DNA of 26,700 bases from Rhizophlyctis rosea (taxonomy: Eukaryota > Chytridiomycota > Chytridiomycetes > Rhizophlyctidales > Rhizophlyctidaceae): assembly GCA_027596075.1 (NCBI GenBank), contig JADGJC010000443.1, forward strand, positions 1-26,700, given 5' to 3'. The translations under genes and the position numbers were made by a program. The notes under the pieces were generated by a model, which searched no databases, was not told the origin of the DNA, and was given only the letters and a program-made list of their open reading frames with translations. Positions 19,701 to 26,700 of this stretch are shown here, one piece after another. Each line of letters begins with the position of its first letter. Positions within the stretch are counted from its first letter, which is position 1.

Positions 19701-21194
19701 ACCTCCCCGTTCCATTCTTTCGCTACGAACACAAGGCAAGCAACTTCGAGGTGTTGTGGGCAATAAATGCGTGCGGCTGCTGACTCACGACTCTCTAACT
19801 AGTTTGCTGAAATTTTAATTCAACGTGGAGCTGATGTGAATGAGCTTATCAGAAGACGCACTCCGTTGCATACAGCAGCTGAAAAAAACCACATACCTTT
19901 GGTGCAGTTACTTCTTTCCCACGGTGCCGTGGTGAATACAAAGGATAGTTGGGGTAGAACACCCCTTTCCGAAGCGGCGGGAAAGGGTTCAATGGCAATG
20001 ATTCATTTGCTCATTGAATCTGGTGCAGATTGTTCCACGGAAGATGACATACTCTTGAGTTGCGGATATGGACTTGGCAAGGCTTGTAGTGCAGGACATT
20101 TGGACGTTGTTAAGTTCTTGGTGGATAGGCTTGGGTGAGCGCTTTGAAAACTTTACTTTTATACCTTCAGCATTGCTCACTTCTGGAGCAGAGTACAAAT
20201 TCTACGTCCGGGGCATCTCGATGTCATGAAAGACAGCGGCAACGTAGCGCTCCTCAGTATGTTGGTGAATGATTAGTCATTGTCCCTCGAAGGTGTCGAC
20301 ATGGCATATGCTGGTACCTTGGAAATGGTCCAATATCTCCTTGCGAAGGGCATCTCCGCGAACAGCAGAGGCCCATACGAAAAATACACCGCTCTCGACA
20401 CCACTGAGAACATTGAAATTCTAAGCTTCTTACTCCACTCAGGCGCTGACATTGAGGCTGGCGGTACAGATGGCATGTCGGCTTTGATGTTTGCGTTGAA
20501 GTTTAAATATTATGAGAAGGCGAAATGGCTAATCGAGCGCGGTGCAAACGTGAACGCTTTCAACAACGTATACAACCGGAGAATCATGATAGATGAGACA
20601 CCCACCCCACTATCTATCGCAGCAAAACACTTTGGAAACCTGGATATCGTTAAGATGCTGGTAGAGAAGGGTGCTCAAGTGGATTCCTGGGCACTGAACG
20701 CTGCGGTGGCATGGGGATCTCTGGCCAATACTCAATTCCTTCTTAGTTTGGTGCGGGAGAAGGACATCAATCGGAGAGATCGTAGGGGTATGACAGTAAT
20801 CCAGCATGCCGCATCGTGGCGAAAGATTCTCCTATTGCTTCGCGCTGGCGCAGATCCGACGGTGTCTCCACATTTACTCCATTGGGCCGCTGGGTGGAAA
20901 AAGGATAGTAATAGTCGGGCTCCCTTTGATACCCCGCATCAAGAGGAATGTCCGTTATCTCCAGAGGAAATCCGTCAGGCCAAACAGGAGGCGGTGGGGC
21001 GTATGGTAGAGGCTGGCTTCGACATTGATAGATTGGACCCAGAAGGATGCACCCCTTTAGATAAGGCTACAAAGTTCCGGACAGAAGCGGGTGAACCGGG
21101 CGAGGAATGGATAAACATCTTGAAGGGGTTTGGAGCGCATGGGAGCGCAGAGATATGTGAAGATACATCACCTAGAGGGTATGAGGGGAATTGA
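19700..21194 (+). CDS. Ankyrin-repeat protein, 5' end unresolved
   Basis: Ankyrin repeats are clear: AEILIQRGADVNE, TPLHTAAEKNHIPLVQLLLS, TPLSEAAGKGSMAMIHLLIE, CSAGHLDVVKFLVDRLG, TLEMVQYLLAKGISAN, SALMFALKFKYYEKAKWLIE, TPLSIAAKHFGNLDIVKMLV and a divergent C-terminal series. Such proteins are protein-binding scaffolds; no enzymatic domain is visible. Exons: one ending at 19750, then 19803-20134 after a 52-nt intron with CTAACTAG at its end, about 20192-20256 (or from 20171), and 20293-21194. The last junction skips an in-frame TAG near 20272 by removing only 36 nt (GTATGT ... TCGAAG, phase 1). Without it the gene is broken by a nonsense codon. At least about 433 residues are present. The start codon is not identified, because the frame upstream of 19750 has no convincing ATG. 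Confidence 0.7.
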
Positions 21195-22175
21195 TGGGCA
21201 ATTTATAAATCGGGTAGGTACAAGACGGAATTGGACATAGCTGGCAGACTTATTCACTTTGCACTTCGCAGGAAGAGCAAATCACCACTGAACACCGACT
21301 GAACCTATCCTTCTTGCCAGCTCCTCATAACGGCTCAGAGCCATACTTCGTAGAATTCATCTTAAAACGCACTCGTCTTGCTTTCTTGGTGCAATTAAAA
21401 TTCGAGTTGCCAAACGTTCATTTGTGCACCTGTCGCACTCCCGCCCATCCATGTCGATAGCGTTGGAACGATTCGTATCTGAGCTCAAATTAGAAGTGGT
21501 GTAGCAATCGGCGGGACCGAGCGCACGTTTACCCACCCTTACACGGCAATCGGTATCCCCGGGCTTCCAGAAACCCTCATTCGTCCCTGTACTTTGCTTT
21601 TCAAAGCAACTGACCATGCTGAAACTGACGTGCTGGTCAGAGTGATACCTAGTATCATAGGCTGCAAAAGCCTTGCCATGTACCCATTTCGTCATCTCCC
21701 GACCCCAAGCGGGGAACACAACATCTTGTACATACATAAATATACCTAGTTTCGGTGGTTCCTCATCTTCACATCTTCAAATTCAATGATGTCTACATGT
21801 GAGAAGATAGCTCTTGGAACATTCGATCTGCATGTTATACCTAAAATTGACATCCGCATGCCCAAGCTGTGCATGTTATATCGAAATCGACATCCGCATG
21901 CCCAAGCTGCAATAAAGTCCTGATAGACACTGGAACAAACTCAAACCTCATATGGGCTTTACCGGATTGAGTTCTATCCCCACCCATTTCCTGATGACTC
22001 CTCACCACATTCCCGCCTGCAAAACCGCTAAACAACAAGACTCGCAACCTGCAACCATCGGAAACGAAATCATCCAGAAAAACACAAACTCAGTATTCAC
22101 AGGGGAAAAATAATGTACACTATACAATATAAGGTACAAGCAGAACAAACAAATGAAACCCACTATCACATAAAT
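21195..22175. other. Region between ankyrin and lipoyl synthase genes
   Basis: A 126-codon minus-strand frame (21737-21357) has six Cys and no recognisable domain. Its ATG sits directly against a TATATTT, so the start is doubtful and it may be chance. A 41-bp tandem duplication lies at 21831-21910. The last 100 bp are AT-rich, as expected for the 3' flank of the lipoyl synthase gene. Confidence 0.35.
21831..21910 (+). repeat. Two-copy tandem repeat, 41-bp unit
   Basis: Unit 1 (21831-21871) and unit 2 (21872-21910) both begin CATGTTATA and share GACATCCGCATGCCCAAGCT exactly, with a few differences in between. Neither copy is in a supported gene. Confidence 0.85.
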
Positions 22176-23783
22176 CTATTCTACCAACAACTCCTGTCCC
22201 CGCCCCTTCCTAAGAATATTCTTGATGTAAAACTCCCCTGCCTTATAGCTAGACCGAACTAAGGGACCAGACGCTACATATTTGAAACCCAAATTTTCCG
22301 CGACCTCTTGCCAATGCGCAAACTTGTCAGGATGCACGTACTCGGACACCTTCATGTGTTTCTTCGTCGGTCGCATGTACTGTCCGAAGGTGACGACGTC
22401 TACGTCTATCGCTCTTAGAGCTACATGGCATATGCATGTCAGTGCGGAAAAATGTGGGCGGCGCTATGAATGTAAATAAACAAACCTTTCAACGCATTCA
22501 GAACTTCCTCATCCGACTCGCCCAATCCAAGCATCATGCTAGTTTTGGTTACTAATGATGGTCGAACCTTCTTCGCATGCTCTAGAACGCTCAGTGATTG
22601 TTTGAATCCCGCCCGCCGATCTCGCACGTATTTTTGGAGGTTCTCTACTGTCTCGATGTTATGAGCGTATACGTCTAGTCCGGATGTGGCTACTCGCTCC
22701 ACGTATTTGAGCTCGCCCTGGTAATCGCCTGTCAAACATTCGACTAAAATTTGTGGAGCTCTAAAACGATAATGGTTATGTGTCATTTGAGCAGTGCTAA
22801 CAACAAAGAAGCACCGGCATAGAAATGACTGACTTCTGTTTGATCAATTCCACTGTTTTTGCAAAGTGCTCCGCCCCACCATCGATAAGATCTGGTGAAC
22901 AAGCTTTAGCATCACCGGATAATTCAAGATGGTGTTTGATCCCCTCACCGTCACGATCTACCGATGTCAATACAACGTAATCCAACCCCCACCGCGATAT
23001 GGCCTCCGAAGTATGTTCCGGTTCTGTTGGGTCTAATGGCTTCGGTGTGCGATTTGTCTTCACTGAACAGAATCTGCAGCCTCGCGTGCACTCGTCCCCC
23101 ATCAGCTACACGATCATGAAATCAGATCAGTGTCCGTAAGTCATCACCACAAACGAACCCCCTGTGCATACCATGATAGTAGCTGTCGCAGTTTTTTCCT
23201 CGCCTCCTCCCCAACATTCTCCAATGTTCGGACACCGGGCCTCTTCGCAAACCTTTGCTGAATGTCAGAAAGCTGTCCTTCCATACGCCCGCACGGAAGA
23301 CAATGTCCTTACCGTATGCAATTTCAACCCTCTAAGATCCTTCTTGATCCTTCCAAACTCCTGTCCCACGGGTATTTCCGTCTTCAGCCATGACGGTAGC
23401 CGTACGTGCTGTTTCCTAAACTTCCGCGTCAATTCTACGAAGTGGAGAAAAGCACATGGCGCCAGATACCCACTTTCGAGGACTTGCGGTATCCGCCGTC
23501 CCAGACTTCAGTTCCAAAGACTCCTCATAGGATAATTCTGAAGAGTCCGCCAAAAAATCGCCGAGCGACGGTACCTTTGCTAGCTTCGCGGCAGCTGCGG
23601 CACGAGCAGGTGTAGAGTTCGTGTGACGATGAATTTGCTGCGACGTCGTGGAATATTGCCGCTTGACTCCAGCCTACCATTGTCGGAGGACACCGTTACG
23701 ATGAATGCCCAATGATAGTGTATCGCACTTCCGCATACCTTTGCGCACACCAGCAGGTTCTGCTTCCACGGTGCCATCGACAT
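22176..23783 (-). CDS. LIAS: Lipoyl synthase, mitochondrial (radical SAM)
   Basis: Eight exons: 23783-23739, 23673-23474, 23415-23313, 23252-23172, 23105-22949, 22891-22834, 22760-22486 and 22420-22176. All junctions are GT-AG and in phase, giving about 387 aa, the usual size. The enzyme inserts two sulfurs into protein-bound octanoyl groups to make lipoyl cofactor for pyruvate and 2-oxoglutarate dehydrogenases and the glycine cleavage system. All three signatures are present: the auxiliary cluster [12 protein letters not shown] (118-129), the radical SAM cluster CTRGCRFC (149-156), and the C-terminal RSSY (about 362-365). [29 protein letters not shown] and [11 protein letters not shown] match the family closely. 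The N-terminus ([15 protein letters not shown], then [17 protein letters not shown]) has the Arg-Gln-Tyr-Ser pattern of a mitochondrial presequence cleavage site. It is divergent from RPN5, with 291 bp between the start codons. Confidence 0.96.
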
Positions 23784-24074
23784 GTTTGAAAAAGTGAAGT
23801 TGAATGTTATGTCAAGTGCATGGAGGGAAAAATTCAGGACGGGAAACTTGAGAGAGAAACTCCGAATGGGAGTTGAAGTCTGGCCAACTCCAATCCCAAG
23901 ATCTGGCGTCGAGGCTTGACATGAGCCCAGGCTTGATCAACGCCACACACTAATGCAGACCCTGGTCGTGTTTACCCTTCAAAACTCTCCCATTTTCACG
24001 GCAAAATTGTCAAAGTCATCTTATATTTGCACCGCAACACCAAAGTAGCAAAAAGGGCATAGCATAGACACACC
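23784..24074. promoter_or_regulatory. Shared divergent promoter region of LIAS and RPN5
   Basis: This is a 291-bp gap between two divergent start codons. AGGCTTGA occurs twice (near 23910 and 23930). GGGAGTTG and CAACTCC form a small inverted pair near 23868-23895. No clear TATA box or proteasome-control element was found; CACGGCAAA near 23998 matches only part of the yeast proteasome element. Confidence 0.4.
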
Positions 24075-26061
24075 ATGTCAGACGAAGGAAAGATTGAAAA
24101 GCTGGAGAAGGATTTCTCACCGGTGGTGGACGCAACAATTCCCGAGGCGGAAGGACTGGCGAAGGTTGGTCTTGGGAAAACCGCGGACCGCCCACCCAAC
24201 CTAACGTGTAACGGTTCTGTAGGGCGGAAAACTCACGGAAGCGCTGGACCTTTTGCTAGGACTGGAGAAGCAGACGCGAGTGGTATGCTTGGAGCTGGAA
24301 CCATAGCCGGAATAAGCGCCTGTAGCTCACACTTATCAAAAGGGAGCGGACCTGGCATCCAACTCTCGTGTTCTGATCGCTATTGTGAGCTTATGTTACG
24401 AAGCACGCGACTGGAAGCTCCTGAACGAGCATGTTGTGCTTCTATCGAAGAAGCACGGGCTGCTCAAGCAGGTGTGACTAATCTTGACCGTCTTCGGAAG
24501 GCGGCGTGGGACTCACTTGCAATATGTAGGCTATCACAAAAATGGTTCAGAAAACGATGGAATTTCTAGATCAAACGCCCGACTTGAAGACAAAGTTGGA
24601 ACTGATCGAGACACTGCGGGCAGTAACGGAGGGGAAGGTGAATATCCAAGTGGCTTGTCCAATGCGCGGCCTGGAGCGCCTGTGTTTACCATGCTGTGCA
24701 GATTTTTGTGGAAGTTGAACGAGCACGGTTGACACGGATATTGTCTAAAATCCGCGAGGACGAGGGGAAGGTGGTGGAGGCGGCGGACATCTTGCAGGAA
24801 TTGGCGGTAAGAGCATATGACCAGTCCGAAACGCGACATATTCATAAGATGATGTTTGCAGGTGGAGACATTTGGGTCGATGGACAAACGCGAAAAGACA
24901 GACTTCATCCTCGAACAGATGCGTCTTTGCCTAGCCAAAAACGACTATGTGCGAACTCAGATCATCAGCCGCAAAATCAGCACCAAGTTCTTTGCAGATG
25001 AAGCGAATCATGTTAGTTGATGCCTGGCCATGAAGTTGCTACGCCGCCTGAAAGACTTGATTACTCACATCTGCCCCGTTTATGAAACCATCAGGACCTC
25101 AAACTACGATATTACGAGCTCATGGTGCGGTACGCCGTCCATGAGAGCCAGTACCTCAACGTTTGCAAATACTATCGGGAAATCTACAACACCCCGTCGG
25201 TATTGAAAGATGACGCAAAGTGGACGGAGGTGCGTAATCATGGACCATTGGTATAGGACTTCACTCTTATGACGATGCTGTGGACAGGTTTTGAAGAACG
25301 TCATCTATTTCATCGCCCTTGCACCCTTCGACAACGAACAATCGGATCTTATTCACCGGATTTACGAGGATTCCAATTTGGATAAGGCACCGGTGCTAAA
25401 GTACGTTCGGCACGCCCGCATCACAAGAACTGAAGTCATGATTGACGTTGCTTACGTTCTTCGCAGAGAATTTACCAAAAACTTCATCACAAACGAGTTG
25501 ATGCGATGGCCCAGGATTGAAGAGATCTACGGACCTCTTTTGCGGGATGGGTATGTCTTCACAAAAACTACGGAGGATGGGGAGAAGCGGTGGAAGGATC
25601 TGCACAAACGGGTGACTGAACACGTGAGTGGGAGTTTGCTTTTGGCGGGTTGAGGATAACCAGCTCAATCTCCTCTCCGTAGAACATCCGAGTGATTGCG
25701 AAGTACTACGACCGGATATCAGTCAAGCGCCTAACGCAATTGCTCGACCTTCCAGTGGCAGTAAGTATTCGGTTTGAATACTATTGCACGGTCAAGATTG
25801 ATTTGATACATTTGCTAACATGACCATCATAACGGCATACAGGAAGCGGAAACTTTCTTGTCGAACCTGGTTGTGAACAAGACGATTTGGGCGAAGATCG
25901 ATCGACCTGCAGGGATTGTTACCTTCGTGCCACGGAAAGACCCGAACACTACGCTCAATGAATGGAGCACGAACATCAACTCTTTGCTGGAACTCATCGT
26001 CAAGACCACGCATCTTATTACTAAGGAGGAGATGGTGCACAGTATTACGAAAGTGATCTGA
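24075..26061 (+). CDS. RPN5: 26S proteasome regulatory subunit Rpn5 (PSMD12)
   Basis: Eleven exons: 24075-24164, 24223-24282, 24343-24471, 24530-24637, 24702-24806, 24862-25011, 25095-25229, 25288-25400, 25467-25623, 25683-25760 and 25843-26061. They join in phase to about 447 aa, close to yeast and human Rpn5. Rpn5 is a PCI-domain subunit of the 19S lid, contacting Rpn11-Rpn8 and the core particle. Helical repeats run through [20 protein letters not shown] and [40 protein letters not shown] is a family hallmark. The PCI winged-helix part is in the last exons ([40 protein letters not shown]), ending [15 protein letters not shown]. The ATG at 24075 gives the expected acidic N-terminus, [20 protein letters not shown]. 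Most introns are phase 0. The exon 2 donor at 24283 was chosen because it gives the family spacing between KQTR and SNSR. Confidence 0.96.
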
Positions 26062-26680
26062 GCGGGGCGACCCCGCTGTCTTTATTGATGACGACTTTGT
26101 AAATGTATAGTACATTGCCACTCAAACTATTGCTTTGTGTACGAGGACTGTTCGGCGCTACTTCTATGAATTGCCATCTATACAAGGGTGTTGTATGATG
26201 GAAATATTGCACTGGAAGGGCTACGAACCCAACTCGTTTCGCAAAGGAAACGATCCTCAAAAGGCCAGGCAGATTGAGGGGTAATACCGTATTGGTGAAC
26301 CAATACTTGGCATGAATGGCTCAATAGCCCCGGCTGTTACGGACCGACAATGCGGGCGTGAATTGCACGTTAAAAGATACATGAGAAGTTACTGCCACTC
26401 TTGGGCCCCTCACTATCTCCACACCCCACACACGTCTTCAGCGAAACTTTTCTGTCATTCCGCGATGATGGGTAAAAAACCCGAACTTTCCGGCAAGTTG
26501 CATATAGCAGCTCTTGCCTGGAGTGCGACTCTGGTAAAAAGAGCACACGAACTTTTACTGCACCCGTGTATGGGGTCTCTGATGCAGAAAGGTTCAAAGT
26601 TGTTGGCACGATTGCGTTTCCGGGGAAACAGAATCGGCGGGAGCGAGAGTGGTTAGTGATAAAGTATTTGACCCATTCGA
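26062..26680. other. 3' flank of RPN5, no gene seen
   Basis: Short frames on both strands (for example 26312-26656 plus and 26370-26609 minus) overlap each other and show no motif or splice structure. AT-rich sequence just after the RPN5 stop is consistent with a 3' UTR. Confidence 0.4.
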
Positions 26681-26700
26681 GGGGGGGGGGGGGGGGGGGG
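26681..26700 (+). other. Run of 20 G at the window end
   Basis: The last 20 bases are all G. Abrupt poly-G at the end of a sequence is characteristic of two-colour Illumina reads that lost signal, or of a contig end. A biological homopolymer of this length is less likely. Confidence 0.7.

Noticed and set aside
21357..21737. Six-cysteine 126-codon minus frame as a small secreted protein gene
   Set aside because: No signal peptide at the start, an ATG abutting a TATA-like run, and no splice or family support. Kept only as a note in the region entry.
23990..24010. Proteasome-associated control element upstream of RPN5
   Set aside because: Only CGGCAAA of the nine-base yeast element is matched, and that element is known from ascomycete yeasts. 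Chance is likely.

Overview
The window looks like nuclear DNA of an early-diverging fungus, most likely a chytrid-type lineage; this is inference. Most genes are cut by short GT-AG introns (mostly 50-120 nt, often with CTAAC-like branch sites). The recognisable proteins are eukaryotic: proteasome subunit Rpn5, mitochondrial lipoyl synthase, mitochondrial short-chain 3-hydroxyacyl-CoA dehydrogenase, F-box/LRR and ankyrin proteins. No rRNA, tRNA, CRISPR array or intact transposon was seen. Gene models were built by joining open frames at consensus splice sites with matching phase.

Layout. 1-1650: a decayed F-box/leucine-rich-repeat gene on the plus strand. 2250-3860: a poorly defined minus-strand region with coding-like exons and a tandem duplication. 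3861-4737: non-coding, with palindromes. 4738-7918: a large minus-strand gene of at least eight exons (about 900 aa, family unknown), divergent from a two-exon plus-strand gene (8064-9020) for a Gln-rich coiled-coil protein. 9914-13002: a five-exon, membrane-anchored oligopeptidase B-like S9A peptidase. 13317-14850, minus: an eight-exon 3-hydroxyacyl-CoA dehydrogenase with a 16-nt microexon. 15363-17988, plus: an intronless alpha/beta-hydrolase fused to a bacterial-looking domain, broken by three frameshifts. 18328-19101, minus: a rhodanese-domain protein. 19700-21194, plus: an ankyrin-repeat protein. 22176-23783, minus: lipoyl synthase in eight exons. 24075-26061, plus: RPN5 in eleven exons. 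The window ends in a run of 20 G, which looks like an assembly or read artefact.

The genes do not form a pathway cluster. Lipoyl synthase and the hydroxyacyl-CoA dehydrogenase both serve mitochondrial metabolism (2-oxoacid dehydrogenase cofactor and beta-oxidation). Rpn5 belongs to the 26S proteasome lid. The strongest leads are the intronless, frameshifted hydrolase fusion, the unknown divergent gene pair at 4.7-9.0 kb, the membrane-anchored S9A peptidase with a G-rich insert, and the microexon in the dehydrogenase.
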